A stretch of DNA of 64,000 nt from Streptomyces sp. G-G2 (GCF_030063135.1 NZ_JASISO010000008.1:62001-126000); one strand, 5' to 3'; counted from the stretch's first letter, positions 35,521 to 46,625 are shown. Numbers and translations: made by a program. The notes: generated from the sequence alone by a model not told the origin.

Positions 35521-36261
35521 CTACCCCTGCTGGAGCTGGTGCAGGAACGTCTCGGCGAGGGCCCTGGAGGAGTACGGGTTCTGCCCCGTGGTCAGCTTCC
35601 GGTCCACGACCACGTGCGAGTCCCAGATCGCCTCGGCCTTCTCGTAGCGGGCGCCGAGCCGGGTCAGTTCGACCTCCAGGATCAACGGGAGGCGGCCCGC
35701 CATGTTGGTGACCAGCTCCTCGCTGTGCGAGAAGGCGGTCATCCGGTAGCCCTCGAAGGGCCAGCGGCCCTCGCCGTCGCGCAGCGCGAGCAGCGCGGTG
35801 TGGCCGTGGCAGACCGTGGCGAGCGGCTTGTCCTGGGCGATGGTCCAGCGCAGGATCTGCGCCAGCTCGTCGGACTTGGGCAGGTCGCCGATGGCTCCGT
35901 GGCCGCCGCTGACGTAGATCCCGTCGTAGTCGGCGATGTCCTTCTCGCCCAGGGTCTCCAGGGCGATCGGCTGCCGCAGCTGCGGGGTGTCCGCGATGAC
36001 CCGGACGTACTCGGCGGCGTTGGCCGCGTCGTCGTCCGCGGAGCCCTGCGGGCGCACCCACTGGAGGAACGCGGCGTCGATGCTGGTCTGGTCGGCCGTC
36101 GGGGCGGCCCCGCCGATCGTCGCGATGTCCACGGCGTGCCCGGCGGCCTTGAACAGCTGGTAGGGCACCACGAATTCCTCGGCCCAGAATCCCGAGGGGT
36201 GCTGTTCGCCGTCCAGCAGGTGAAGCGTGGCTTTGGCCGTCATGACGACGAGAATCTTCAT
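35521..36261 (-). CDS. DJ-1/PfpI-family protein, HchA-like (copy 3)
   Basis: This is a 246-residue class I glutamine-amidotransferase-like protein. The N-terminus MKILVVMTAKATLHLLDGEQ and the Glu in GFWAEEFVVPYQLF are typical. The nucleophile elbow is ATVCHGHTALLAL (Cys near 150), preceded by IYVSGGHGAIGDL. Size and motifs fit the glyoxalase III / deglycase branch that detoxifies methylglyoxal; PfpI-type peptidase action is less likely. It is one of three DJ-1 homologues in the cluster, 34 bp upstream of the aldehyde dehydrogenase. Confidence 0.85.
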   Translation of the reverse strand: MKILVVMTAKATLHLLDGEQHPSGFWAEEFVVPYQLFKAAGHAVDIATIGGAAPTADQTSIDAAFLQWVRPQGSADDDAANAAEYVRVIADTPQLRQPIALETLGEKDIADYDGIYVSGGHGAIGDLPKSDELAQILRWTIAQDKPLATVCHGHTALLALRDGEGRWPFEGYRMTAFSHSEELVTNMAGRLPLILEVELTRLGARYEKAEAIWDSHVVVDRKLTTGQNPYSSRALAETFLHQLQQG

Positions 36262-36331
36262 GACTGTTCTCCTTGTTTCCGATTCGCTGCCGATTCAACA
36301 CGCCCCCCGCAAGGGGCGTAAGGGGGTGTCC

Positions 36332-37075
36332 TCAGGGACGTGATACTTCGTCACGTGCGTCGAGCACCGCGATGATGGTGCGGAATTCTTCGACCATGGG
36401 ATGGTCGGGATGGGCTTCGGCGAATATGCGTTCGCCGTACAGGGCGGCCAATTCCGGTGCGTACGGCAGGATCCCGGCCAGCGGAGCGCCGTAGACCTCC
36501 TCCGCGCAGCGCCGGAACCGGGCCGGGTCCACGGCCTGGGGGGCCATGCTCATCACCAGGGCCCGGCGGCAGGAGAGCCGCCCGGCCAGGGCGATGGTCT
36601 CCTCGACCCCGGAGAGGTCGATCCGGTCGGCCCGCGCCAGGATCAGCAGCACGTCCGCACTCGCCATGGCGGTAACCGACTCGTTGTTGAGCCCGGCGTG
36701 CGTGTCGAGCAGCAGCACGTCCAGGTCGAAGTGGTCGGCCAGCCGGTCGAACCCCTCGGGCAGCAGGCCGACGTCGTAGCCGGTGGTCATGATCTCCCGC
36801 AGGGCCGCGGTGCCGGTCCTGGCGGGTACGACGTACAGCCCGGGGACGTCGGCCGGCCGGGCGGCGGCCTCGATCTCGCAGCGGCCGAGCAGGTAGTCGG
36901 CCAGCGAGGGGCCGGGCCCGAGCCGGAAGAGCAGGTCGAGGACGGGCGACTGGATGTCGGTGTCGACCACCCCGACCCGGCGGCCCGACGCGGCGAGCAG
37001 CAGCGCGAGGTTGGCCAGCACGGTGGACTTGCCGGTGCCGCCGCGGTGCGAGTGGACCACGATGGTCCGGGCCAT
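36332..37075 (-). CDS. MinD/ParA-like P-loop ATPase
   Basis: This is a 247-residue ATPase of the SIMIBI class. The deviant Walker A HRGGTGKST is near residue 9-17, followed by VVDTDIQSPVLDLLF and the Walker B-like LDVLLLDTHAGLNNES. No obvious C-terminal amphipathic membrane-targeting helix is seen. The ATG overlaps the stop of the SpoIIE-type phosphatase (ATGA). This pairing suggests a role in localising or switching the partner-switching module rather than in chromosome partition; no ParB-like gene is nearby. Confidence 0.85.
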   Translation of the reverse strand: MARTIVVHSHRGGTGKSTVLANLALLLAASGRRVGVVDTDIQSPVLDLLFRLGPGPSLADYLLGRCEIEAAARPADVPGLYVVPARTGTAALREIMTTGYDVGLLPEGFDRLADHFDLDVLLLDTHAGLNNESVTAMASADVLLILARADRIDLSGVEETIALAGRLSCRRALVMSMAPQAVDPARFRRCAEEVYGAPLAGILPYAPELAALYGERIFAEAHPDHPMVEEFRTIIAVLDARDEVSRP

Positions 37076-38349
37076 CAGGCCACCGCCGGTTCGGCCCGGG
37101 CCGCGGGCCCGGTACCGGTCCCGTGCGGCCCCCGCGCCGCAGGTGGCCGGTGCAGGGCCAGCATGGTGACGTCGTCGTGCTGTTCCGCGGTCCCGGTGTG
37201 CTCCCGCACCGCGGTGTCCATCCGGCCGACCACGTCCCGGCCGCGCAGGGGCGTCCGGGCGAGCAGGTCGAGCATCCGCTCCTCGCCGAGGAAGGTGCCG
37301 TTCGGGCACCGGGCCTCGGGGACCCCGTCGGTGAAGATGAAGAGCGTGTCCCCGGGGTCGAGCTGGGCGTACCCGAGGGTGTAGACGCAGTCGGGCAGCA
37401 CCCCGACGGCCGGGCCGGTGACGTCCAGCGTCCTGGGGCCGGAGCCGTCGGCGCTGAGCAGCAGGGGCGGGTTGTGGCCGCCGTTGATGTAGACGAGGCT
37501 CCCGGTGAGCGGGTCGAGCACCCCGAAGAAGAGGGTGGCGAAGTACCCCTGCCGCAGGTGGTTGCGGGTGAGGTAGCCGTTGGTTGCGGTGACCGCGTTG
37601 AGCAGCGGGGTGGCGCCGACGACCGGGATGCTCCGGCTGCCGCCCGCGCGCCCGGCGGCCACCAGGTGCTGGAGCCCGCTGTTCTCGGCGGTGTGCCGCA
37701 GCAGGGAACGGATGAGGGCCATGAAGAGCGCCGAGCCGACGCCCTTGTCGCAGACGTCGGCGACGACCACGGCGAGGCGGCGGCGGTGGGAGATCTCGAA
37801 GACGTCGTAGAAGTCCCCGGCGACCTGGCGGGCCGGCCGGAAGCAGACGTCGATCTCCCAGCCGTCGGGCACGGGCAGGGATTCGGGCAGGAACCCGGCC
37901 TGGATCTCCCGGCCGATCTCCAGTTCCTTCTCGTAGCTCATGAGTTCGGCGCGGGCGTCGGCCTCGCGCAGGGTGCGCCCGAGTTCGGCGCGTTCGGAGC
38001 AGGTGTGCAGCCGGGCACCGACGAGTGCGGGCAGGAAGGGGGGCACGAGGTAGTCGTGCCCGATGCGTACGTGTTCCTCCAGTGCGGCGAACTCGTCCAC
38101 GGTCCACACGACCACGATCGGGGCCCCGGCCCAGCGGCGCAGCCTGCGCACGGCCGAGCGTACGGACTCCCCCGGCACCCCGGCCGGGGCGAGCAGCACG
38201 TCGGCGACGGGCAGTGCCTCCAGTGGACCGGTGAGCAGCTCCGACAGGGTACGGGCGACCACGGCGGCGTCCATCGCCGAGAGCGCCGCGATCAGCGCCC
38301 GGGGCGGGGGCGGGTGTTCGTCGAGGATGATCACGGTGGTGGAGGGCAT
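37075..38349 (-). CDS. SpoIIE-type PP2C phosphatase with degenerate receiver domain
   Basis: This is a 424-residue Ser/Thr phosphatase. The N-terminal region (about 1-120) has a receiver-like fold (TTVIILDEHPPPPRALIAAL), but the phospho-acceptor position appears as ADVLLAPAG, lacking the Asp, so it is a pseudo-receiver. A short helix (AELMSYEKELEIGREIQAGF) precedes the PP2C domain (about 165-405) with VAGDFYDVF, VADVCDKGVGSALFM, INGGHNPPLLL and FTDGVPEA. It would dephosphorylate a STAS antagonist encoded nearby. The gene is 28 bp after the RsbW-like ATPase. Confidence 0.9.
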   Translation of the reverse strand: MPSTTVIILDEHPPPPRALIAALSAMDAAVVARTLSELLTGPLEALPVADVLLAPAGVPGESVRSAVRRLRRWAGAPIVVVWTVDEFAALEEHVRIGHDYLVPPFLPALVGARLHTCSERAELGRTLREADARAELMSYEKELEIGREIQAGFLPESLPVPDGWEIDVCFRPARQVAGDFYDVFEISHRRRLAVVVADVCDKGVGSALFMALIRSLLRHTAENSGLQHLVAAGRAGGSRSIPVVGATPLLNAVTATNGYLTRNHLRQGYFATLFFGVLDPLTGSLVYINGGHNPPLLLSADGSGPRTLDVTGPAVGVLPDCVYTLGYAQLDPGDTLFIFTDGVPEARCPNGTFLGEERMLDLLARTPLRGRDVVGRMDTAVREHTGTAEQHDDVTMLALHRPPAARGPHGTGTGPAARAEPAVA

Positions 38350-38377
38350 GGGCCGGTCCCGTCTGCCTGCGTGGGTG

Positions 38378-38860
38378 TCATCGCCGAGGCCGCGGACCCG
38401 CGAGGACGGTCAGTGTGCTGATGTTGCGGCCCTCCCTGCGTACGTAGCTGAACTCGTCCGCGCTGGTGAGGGCGAGGTGGATGCCGAGGCCGCCGATCCG
38501 GCGCCGCTCGGGCGGCAGGTCGGTGGCGGGCGGCAGACGTCCGGCGACCGGGTCGAATTCCGGTGCGGTGTCCTGGAGGACGATCGCCGCCCGGCCGGCC
38601 CCGGCCCGGCCCAGGACGGTGATCCGTCCCTCGCCGCCCCGGTAGCCGTGCGTCACGATGTTCGTCGCCAGTTCGTCCACCGCGAGCCGGAGCCGGTAGG
38701 CGGCCCCCCGGTCTAGTCCGGACCGTACCGCCACCGCCCGTACGAAGTGGGCGATGGCGGTGAGCGAGCCGAGGGCCGCCGGGACGTGCAGCTCGGTGGT
38801 GGGCGGTTCGGCGGTGGCCGGTCCGGTGCGCCGGGCCCCCGGGTGCGGGCTACCGCCCAT
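38378..38860 (-). CDS. RsbW-like ATP-binding protein (anti-sigma / STAS kinase)
   Basis: This is a 160-residue GHKL-ATPase of the HATPase_c_2 type. The N box is RLRLAVDELATNIVTHGYRG (Glu and Asn at about 63-67), and the G1/G2 parts are LQDTAPEFDPVA and RRRIGGLGIHLAL. A short Pro-rich N-terminus precedes it. It should bind or phosphorylate the STAS proteins encoded on both sides of glgX, forming a partner switch with the SpoIIE phosphatase. No sigma factor of the SigB group lies within the cluster, so the final target is unknown. Confidence 0.87.
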   Translation of the reverse strand: MGGSPHPGARRTGPATAEPPTTELHVPAALGSLTAIAHFVRAVAVRSGLDRGAAYRLRLAVDELATNIVTHGYRGGEGRITVLGRAGAGRAAIVLQDTAPEFDPVAGRLPPATDLPPERRRIGGLGIHLALTSADEFSYVRREGRNISTLTVLAGPRPRR

Positions 38861-38868
38861 GGGAGCGC

Positions 38869-39180
38869 TCAGTCATCGGAGAGGACGATGCTGCGGTCCA
38901 GGCCTGCCGTCCTGATGGTCCGGGAGACCGGTTCGATGGCTCCCACCACCTTGATGGTGACGTGGCTGGCCACCTTCTGCTGGGCGAAGACCAGCGAGCG
39001 CAGCCCGGCGCTGGCCATGTAGCCGACCCCGGCCATGCGGATCTCGACGGTGCTGGTGCCGTGGCCGGCGGCCTTCTCGATGGTCTGGTGGAAGTCCGGT
39101 GCGGTGTGGGCGTCCAGCTCTCCCGTCAGCTCGATCACGGTGGTGTCGCCCTCGATGCTCAGGGACACGGAAAGCGGCAT
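38869..39180 (-). CDS. STAS-domain anti-sigma-factor antagonist 1
   Basis: This is a single STAS domain of 103 residues with the core TTVIELTGELDAHTAPDFHQ and the phospho-site loop GVGYMASAGLRSLVFAQQ. The loop reads MASAG where classical antagonists have DSSG; one Ser is kept. It lies 8 bp upstream of the RsbW-like gene and 24 bp after glgX. Confidence 0.85.
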   Translation of the reverse strand: MPLSVSLSIEGDTTVIELTGELDAHTAPDFHQTIEKAAGHGTSTVEIRMAGVGYMASAGLRSLVFAQQKVASHVTIKVVGAIEPVSRTIRTAGLDRSIVLSDD

Positions 39181-39204
39181 GTCAGGTCTCCTTCGGCCGT
39201 GCGG

Positions 39205-41339
<2,135 letters not shown>

Positions 41340-41343
<4 letters not shown>

Positions 41344-41717
41344 CGCGCGACCGGTTTCTTGACGGTGCCCGCACCGGCCCGGGCCCTGGCCTTCGCCTCG
41401 GCCGCGGCGGCTTCCCCGGTCTCGAAGAAGTCCAGGAAGCCGGTGGCCGACATGACGAACCGGACTTCCTCGCTCACCCCGTAGAGGGTGACGGCTACCC
41501 CGGCGTGCTGGGCCTCGCGGTAGACGACGAGGAGGGTCCGCAGTCCCGCGCTGGAGACGTAGCTGACGGCGGTGAGGTCGATGCGCAGCGGGCGGCCCTC
41601 GCGGACCAGCGGCAGCAGCGACTGGAGCAGCGACCCGGAGGTCTCGCTGTTGATCTCACCGGTGGCGACGAGCACGGTGCCCGCCTTGTTCCGGCGTTCC
41701 TTCACACTGAGTGTCAT
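41340..41717 (-). CDS. STAS-domain anti-sigma-factor antagonist 2
   Basis: This is a 125-residue STAS protein. The domain is at about 5-100 (GTVLVATGEINSETSGSLLQ; phospho-loop VSYVSSAGLRTLLVVYREA with SSAG intact), followed by an Ala/Glu/Lys-rich tail. It differs clearly from the second STAS protein of the cluster, so the two may answer to different inputs. It is coupled to glgX by an ATGA overlap and lies 37 bp after the AGE-like gene. Confidence 0.87.
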
Positions 41718-41754
41718 TGTCTTCCCCTCGTGTCGGGGCGCCCCCGTTGAGCGC

Positions 41755-43575
41755 TCATGTGGTCACCGGCCGCAGCCGGACCTTGACCTTCACCCGTCCC
41801 TGGACGTCGGGCAGCCGCACGGTGAGGCCGTCCGCGTCGAAGTCCGTCCACGGCTTCTCGTCGATCTCGACGGACGCGACCTGGACCGAACCGGCGGGGA
41901 GCAGGTCGGGCGAGACGCGGAGCACGCGGTCGGGCAGGGCGGCCGGGTCGGGCTTGAAGTGGAAGTCCATCTCCCGGCCGTTGATGAGCAGGTTGTTGTA
42001 GACGGCGGAGAGGTAGCACAGCTCCGCGGAGTGGTACATGGACATCGAGTGGCTGCCCTTGAGCCGCTCGGTGCCGAGCAGGTACGGCGTCCCGCTGGCC
42101 AGGACGTTGAAGTAGACGGCTCCCTCGTCGTGGTCGAGGAAGAAGGTGTTGTAGAAGGCCTCGGCCTGGCGGCCTTCGCGGCGGAAGCCCTCGTCACCGA
42201 GGGTGCCGTGCAGGATGAGGTAGGCCAGGATGGCCTGCTCCTGCTGCCACCACGCCTTGCGGTCGTGCCAGGCGAAACGATACGTCTGGGCATCGCCGCT
42301 CTTCAGCCGCTCGACGACGTCGTACCAGCCGCCGCGCTGGAGGTCGCTGCCCGCCTCCGGCATGATCTCGCCGATCCTGCGGGCCAGTTCCTCGTAGGCG
42401 GGCTTGGCCTTCAGCGAGTTCATCCGCATCAGGTTCCAGGCGATCTTGAGGTTGTGGCCGACCACCGCGCGGTTCTGCTGCCAGCTGTGGGTGGTGTCGT
42501 GCGACCAGTCCCGGTAGAAGCGCTCCTGGACGAACGGGCTGTTCTCGTAGTCCGGGAACCGCTCCGCGATGGTGTCGAAGGTGTACTCCAGGAAGTCGGC
42601 GTACTTCTGCTCGCCGGTCGCCAGGTACAGGTTGATCAGGTAGGCGGGGGCGTGGTCGCCGACCGAGTTCCAGTTCTTGCGCTCACGGTTCTCGCCCAGC
42701 GACTCGTGGTCGGCGCTGAAGAGGATCGGGTCGATGTGCGAGTAGTAGCCGCCGAGTTCGCCGTCGTGGAAGAACTTGTCGAACAGCCGGATGGTGGCGT
42801 CCGCGTCGTTCTTGATCCGTACGTCGCCGGTGACGCGGTACGTCTGGACCGGCCCGGCGAGCGCGTAGATCTGCTCGTACATCGGGATCGCGTCGTAGTC
42901 GTCGGAGAACTCCGAGGTGAAGAGCTTGCGTTCACTGTCCCCGTCGACGCTGATGCCGTGGTACCAGAAGACCACGTCCTCCTCGCTGTCCACGACCCGC
43001 ATGTGCTTGCGCAGGTACTCGGTGCCCCGCTCGGCGACCTCCAGGTACTCGTCCTTGCCGGTCAGCAGGTAGGCCGAGGCCATGCCGTAGACCAGCCGGG
43101 AGATCGTGTCGGTCTCCTGAACGTGGCTGGCGGTCTTGTCCCCGCCGAGGCGGATCTCGGTGCGGTACTCCGTGAAGTCCACCGGGCCGTCGCCGAACTG
43201 GGCGCGCCGGTAGAAGGAGGCCAGCGACTCGATCTGCTTGACCCACCAACTGGGCTCCTCGAAACGGTAGTCCTCGGCGCCGCGGCCCAGGAACACCAGC
43301 CGCTTGGCCTCGAACCGGCCCCCGTTCTCCGGGTAGTGCACGCCGTACACGTAGAGGAACCGGCCCGGCGAGAGCATCTCGTCGATGTGCCCCGACGCGT
43401 CGACGTAGGGCTCGTCCAGATTGCGGATCAGCTCGGCGCTGGGGTCCCCGGCGAGGGAGACGGCGAACGCGCGGCCGTCGGCGGTCTTCAGCGTCAGTGC
43501 GCGGGTGGTGGAGTCGAAGCGGCCGACGTAGCCCGCGATGGTGTCGGAGAAGGAGAAGCTCACGGCATCCGCCAT
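41755..43575 (-). CDS. AGE-family (N-acylglucosamine 2-epimerase-like) barrel protein
   Basis: This is a 606-residue protein. A beta-rich N-terminal domain (about 1-95; YVGRFDSTTRALTLKTADGR, VYGVHYPENGGRFEAKRLVF) precedes an alpha/alpha barrel (about 100-520) of the AGE/cellobiose-2-epimerase type with GMASAYLLTGKDEYLEVAERG, EQIYALAGPVQ and HNLKIAWNLMRM. A third beta-rich part closes the protein. The barrel contains several His residues (HDTTHSW, VGHNLK, YHSAEL) suitable for a keto-aldose isomerase. The extra domains make it longer than usual AGE enzymes (about 400). Its ATG is one base after the VOC stop. Confidence 0.7.
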   Translation of the reverse strand: MADAVSFSFSDTIAGYVGRFDSTTRALTLKTADGRAFAVSLAGDPSAELIRNLDEPYVDASGHIDEMLSPGRFLYVYGVHYPENGGRFEAKRLVFLGRGAEDYRFEEPSWWVKQIESLASFYRRAQFGDGPVDFTEYRTEIRLGGDKTASHVQETDTISRLVYGMASAYLLTGKDEYLEVAERGTEYLRKHMRVVDSEEDVVFWYHGISVDGDSERKLFTSEFSDDYDAIPMYEQIYALAGPVQTYRVTGDVRIKNDADATIRLFDKFFHDGELGGYYSHIDPILFSADHESLGENRERKNWNSVGDHAPAYLINLYLATGEQKYADFLEYTFDTIAERFPDYENSPFVQERFYRDWSHDTTHSWQQNRAVVGHNLKIAWNLMRMNSLKAKPAYEELARRIGEIMPEAGSDLQRGGWYDVVERLKSGDAQTYRFAWHDRKAWWQQEQAILAYLILHGTLGDEGFRREGRQAEAFYNTFFLDHDEGAVYFNVLASGTPYLLGTERLKGSHSMSMYHSAELCYLSAVYNNLLINGREMDFHFKPDPAALPDRVLRVSPDLLPAGSVQVASVEIDEKPWTDFDADGLTVRLPDVQGRVKVKVRLRPVTT

Positions 43576-43576
43576 G

Positions 43577-44011
43577 TCATGCACCGTCCTTGTCGTGTGA
43601 GCGGTCGTCCTCGTAGCCCTGGCTGACCTCGACGATCACCCCGTCGGGGTCGCGGAGCCACACGGTCCGCCAGCCGCAGACGAAGTCGTCGAAGTCCAGC
43701 GGGCCCAGGGTCACCTCCGCCGCGTCCCCCAGCTCCGCCAGGAACGCGTCCACGCTGTCGGTCTGGAAGGCCAGGTGCCGTATCCGGCCCGGGGCCTTCG
43801 GCCCGTCCTCCTGTGCCGGGCGCGCCGGATCGGCGTCGGCGCCGAAGAGTTCCAGGTACGCGTCCCCCTGGCGCAGGAACACGATCCGGGCGTCCCCGAG
43901 GTCCACCACCCGGGCCCGGGCGAAGCCGAAGTACCGGGTGTAGAACTCCTCGGTGGTCTTCTGGTCGGCGCAGTTCAGGCCCACGTGCGAGAAGCGCAGG
44001 GGCCCGGGCAT
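43577..44011 (-). CDS. VOC/glyoxalase-family metalloprotein
   Basis: This is a 144-residue vicinal-oxygen-chelate protein. Two beta-alpha-beta-beta-beta units are visible: LRFSHVGLNCADQKTTEEFY...FLRQGDAYLELFG and RIRHLAFQTDSVDAFLAEL...WLRDPDGVIVEVSQ. Metal-ligand candidates are the first-strand His, Glu of YLELF, His of RHLAF and Glu of VIVEV, all in the expected places. It overlaps the PfpI gene by one base (TGATG) and is one base from the AGE-like gene. Glyoxalase, dioxygenase or isomerase activity is possible. Confidence 0.85.
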   Translation of the reverse strand: MPGPLRFSHVGLNCADQKTTEEFYTRYFGFARARVVDLGDARIVFLRQGDAYLELFGADADPARPAQEDGPKAPGRIRHLAFQTDSVDAFLAELGDAAEVTLGPLDFDDFVCGWRTVWLRDPDGVIVEVSQGYEDDRSHDKDGA

Positions 44012-44622
44012 CAGCCGGTCCCCCGGCCCCGCCCGGCGGCGATCAGTTCGATGATCCGGCGGGCGAAGAGGTGGTGGTGGGCGCCGGTGCGGCCGGTGAC
44101 CAGGTCCCCGTCCACGACCACGTCCTCGTCGACGTACTGCGCGCCCATGTTGCGCACGTCACCGATGAGGTTGTTGTGGCACACCACTTTGCGGCCGCGC
44201 ACCGTGCCGGGGATCGAGGAAGCCAGCCACATGCCGTGGCAGATGATCCCCTTGATGACGGTCGGCTCCTCGAAGGCCCGGCGCAACAGCTCGGTCGCGG
44301 GCGCCAGTCGGTCGACGTCCTCGGTGTAGCGCAGCCGGTCGGCGACCATCCCGGAGGGGACGATCACGGCCGCGTAGCGGCGCAGCTGTTCGTCGCTGAG
44401 CCCTTCGAGGCTCTGGTCGGCGGTGAACGGCGCCCGGTACTCGTGGCCGGAGAAGGTGATGGAGTCGTTGCCCCACAGCCGGGTCAGGAAGTCGACCTCG
44501 GCGCCCTCCTCTGCGAACCGGTGCTGGTAGTAGAAGATCTCCGGCTCGTAGAAGTCGCTCTCGACCAGGACCGCGATCCGGGTCCCGGACAGTGCGCCCT
44601 CGCGCAGGACGACGTCAGACAC
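44011..44622 (-). CDS. DJ-1/PfpI-family protein (copy 2)
   Basis: This is a 203-residue DJ-1/PfpI protein. ESDFYEPEIFYYQHRFAEEGAEVDFL carries the conserved acidic residue. The nucleophile elbow is KGIICHGMWLASS (Cys near 125), and VDEDVVVDGDLVTGRTGAHHHLFARRI is typical of the PfpI C-terminus. The His-His-His run follows where family members have GTP or similar. The start overlaps the end of the GMC gene by 8 bp, showing tight coupling. Function: aldehyde or glycation detoxification is likely, proteolysis less so. Confidence 0.85.
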   Translation of the reverse strand: MSDVVLREGALSGTRIAVLVESDFYEPEIFYYQHRFAEEGAEVDFLTRLWGNDSITFSGHEYRAPFTADQSLEGLSDEQLRRYAAVIVPSGMVADRLRYTEDVDRLAPATELLRRAFEEPTVIKGIICHGMWLASSIPGTVRGRKVVCHNNLIGDVRNMGAQYVDEDVVVDGDLVTGRTGAHHHLFARRIIELIAAGRGRGTG

Positions 44623-46228
44623 GGGAGCCCCCCTTCAAGAAGTCCGCAGCGCGCTCGGCGATCATCGCGATGGCGGTGTGGCAGTTGCCCGAGGGCACGG
44701 CGGGCATCACGCTCGCGTCGACGACGCGCAGGCCCCGTACGCCGTGCACCCGCAGCTCGGGGTCGACCACGGAGAGGTCGTCGACGCCCATCCGGCAGGA
44801 ACCGGCCTGGTGGTGGTAGCTCTCCGCCTTCCGCCGTACGAAGCCCCGCAGGTCCTCGTCGGTGACCGCGCCCGGGCCGGGCTGGAGCTCCTGCTTGTAC
44901 CAGGGCGAGAAGGCGGAGGTCGCGAAAATCTCGCGGGCCAGCTTCACCCCCTGGACCATCCGTTCCAGGTCCCAGCGGTCTCCCAGGTAGTTCGGGTTGA
45001 TCAGCGGATGGGCCAGCGGGTCGGCGCTCGCCAGCCTGATCCAGCCGCGGGAGACCGGGCGGACCACCCCGGGCAGGATGGACACGGTGTTCGGGTGGCT
45101 CTGGCCCACGATCACGTCGAACGGGACGTGGACGAAGGCGATCTGCAGGTCGGGCGCGGGCAGCCCGGGCCTGGAGGACAGGAACAGCGCGCTCTCGGAG
45201 AGGTTCTGGGCGGGCGCCGGCAGCTCCTGGGTGACCTCGGCCATCAGGCCGGTCAGGACGTGGTTGTGGAAGTTCTCGCCGACCCCCGCCAGCGCGGCGG
45301 TGACCGCGATGCCGTGCGGGCGCAGCCGGTCCGGGTGACCGATCCCGGAGAGTAGCAGCAGCTTCGGGGACTCGATCGCCCCGGCGGCCACGATCACCTC
45401 GCGCCGGGCCCGGACGGTGTGCGTTCCGGGGGTCGCGGCGCTCCGGTGGACGTCGTGGACCGTACGGCCCGGGAAGTCGGCGGGCGGCGCGCTCTGGACG
45501 TACTCGGCGCCGGCGCAGGTGTCCCCGTCGAAGAGCAGCCGGGTGGTCTGGGCGCCGGTGCGCAGCGTGAGGTTGGTGCGGTGGAGGGCCGGTTCCAGAT
45601 AGGCGGCGAGCGTCCCCTGGCGGCGGCCGTCCGCGACGTCGATGTGGTGCCAGCCGGTGCCGAAGAGGCCGCGCCGGGGGCCGTCGGTGTTGAAGTCGGC
45701 GATCTCCTGGTGGCCGAGTTCCACGGCCGCGTCGATGAAGGCGCGGGAGACCGGGTTGGGGTGGTGCCGCCCGGCGTGGGTGATGCGCTGGGGGCCCTGG
45801 GTGCCGGTGGTGAGGGCGGTCGGGTCCTCCTGGGCCTCCAGGAGCGCGAAGTAGGGCAGTACGTCCTCGTACGCCCAGCCGGCCGCGCCCTGGTAGGCCC
45901 AGTTGTCGAAGTCCGAGGCGTGGCCCCGGACGTGCATCATGATGTAGAGGTTGCTGCTGCCGCCGGGGGCCTTGCCGCGCGGTTCGTACGTGCGGCGCCC
46001 GTCCAGACCGGGCTGCGGGACGCTGGTGTACCCCCAGTCGACGGGCCCGCCGAGGAGCTTGTACCAGGAGGACGGGTCGTCCACCTCGGGCGGGATCCGG
46101 GCGCCGCCCGCCTCCAGGACGAGGACGGTGACGTCCGGGTCCTCGGAGAGCCGGTTGGCGAGGACGCTGCCCGCCGTCCCGGCGCCCACGACGACGTAGT
46201 CGTACTCGTCGGTGTCTGCGATGGCCAC
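44615..46228 (-). CDS. GMC-family FAD-dependent alcohol/sugar oxidoreductase
   Basis: This is a 537-residue glucose-methanol-choline oxidoreductase. The ADP-binding motif is YVVVGAGTAGSVLANRLSED (about 12-30). The GMC signature follows with KAPGGSSNLYIMMHVRG. The catalytic His lies in YHHQAGSCRMGVDD near 470, and the C-terminal PVP/PSGNCHTAIAMIAERAAD supplies the second His/Asn. There is no signal peptide. It probably oxidises an alcohol (choline-like or aromatic) to an aldehyde, which the aldehyde dehydrogenase and molybdenum hydroxylase could take further. Confidence 0.9.
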   Translation of the reverse strand: MAIADTDEYDYVVVGAGTAGSVLANRLSEDPDVTVLVLEAGGARIPPEVDDPSSWYKLLGGPVDWGYTSVPQPGLDGRRTYEPRGKAPGGSSNLYIMMHVRGHASDFDNWAYQGAAGWAYEDVLPYFALLEAQEDPTALTTGTQGPQRITHAGRHHPNPVSRAFIDAAVELGHQEIADFNTDGPRRGLFGTGWHHIDVADGRRQGTLAAYLEPALHRTNLTLRTGAQTTRLLFDGDTCAGAEYVQSAPPADFPGRTVHDVHRSAATPGTHTVRARREVIVAAGAIESPKLLLLSGIGHPDRLRPHGIAVTAALAGVGENFHNHVLTGLMAEVTQELPAPAQNLSESALFLSSRPGLPAPDLQIAFVHVPFDVIVGQSHPNTVSILPGVVRPVSRGWIRLASADPLAHPLINPNYLGDRWDLERMVQGVKLAREIFATSAFSPWYKQELQPGPGAVTDEDLRGFVRRKAESYHHQAGSCRMGVDDLSVVDPELRVHGVRGLRVVDASVMPAVPSGNCHTAIAMIAERAADFLKGGSRV

Positions 46229-46240
46229 GAGTCGTCCCCC

Positions 46241-46621
46241 TCAGCCCTGGCTCAGCACCTGGAAAGGGGCGGTGTCGTGGTAGTTCGCCATGTAGGCGAT
46301 CTTTCCGTCCACGATCCGGAAGAAGTTCATGACCTCGGCCTCGACGGGCTCGCCCGAGGCGCTGACGGCGCTGAGGTGAGAGACGGCCGCGGCCTTCTCC
46401 CCGTCGACGAGGAGGTGCAGGGGCTCGTTGCGGAAGGTCCGGTACATCGTGCCCATGCCCTTCATCATCGAGCGCAGGACCTCCAGGCCCTCGATGTGAC
46501 CGGCGAGCTGCTCGTCCATGACCTGGTCGTCGGCGAACAGGTCGCACCAGCGGTCCCAGTCCCCGGCGTTGGCGTACGCGTAGTACTTCTCAAGGATCTG
46601 TCGTGCGTCCACCGCGCTCAT
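46241..46621 (-). CDS. SnoaL/NTF2-like protein 3
   Basis: This is a 126-residue cone-fold protein with ILEKYYAYANAGDWDRWCDLFADD, LHLLVDGEKAAAVSHLSAVS and VMNFFRIVDGKIAYMANYHDTAPF. The ATG at 46621 is four bases after the previous SnoaL-like stop. It resembles the limonene-epoxide-hydrolase/SnoaL group in size; its activity is unknown. It is one of three consecutive, mutually divergent SnoaL-like genes that sit between the decarboxylase and the GMC enzyme. Confidence 0.8.
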   Translation of the reverse strand: MSAVDARQILEKYYAYANAGDWDRWCDLFADDQVMDEQLAGHIEGLEVLRSMMKGMGTMYRTFRNEPLHLLVDGEKAAAVSHLSAVSASGEPVEAEVMNFFRIVDGKIAYMANYHDTAPFQVLSQG

Positions 46622-46625
46622 CCCC

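Noticed and set aside
36332..37075. ParA of a plasmid partition system
   Set aside because: No ParB gene or parS-like repeats were seen; the gene is coupled to a SpoIIE phosphatase instead.
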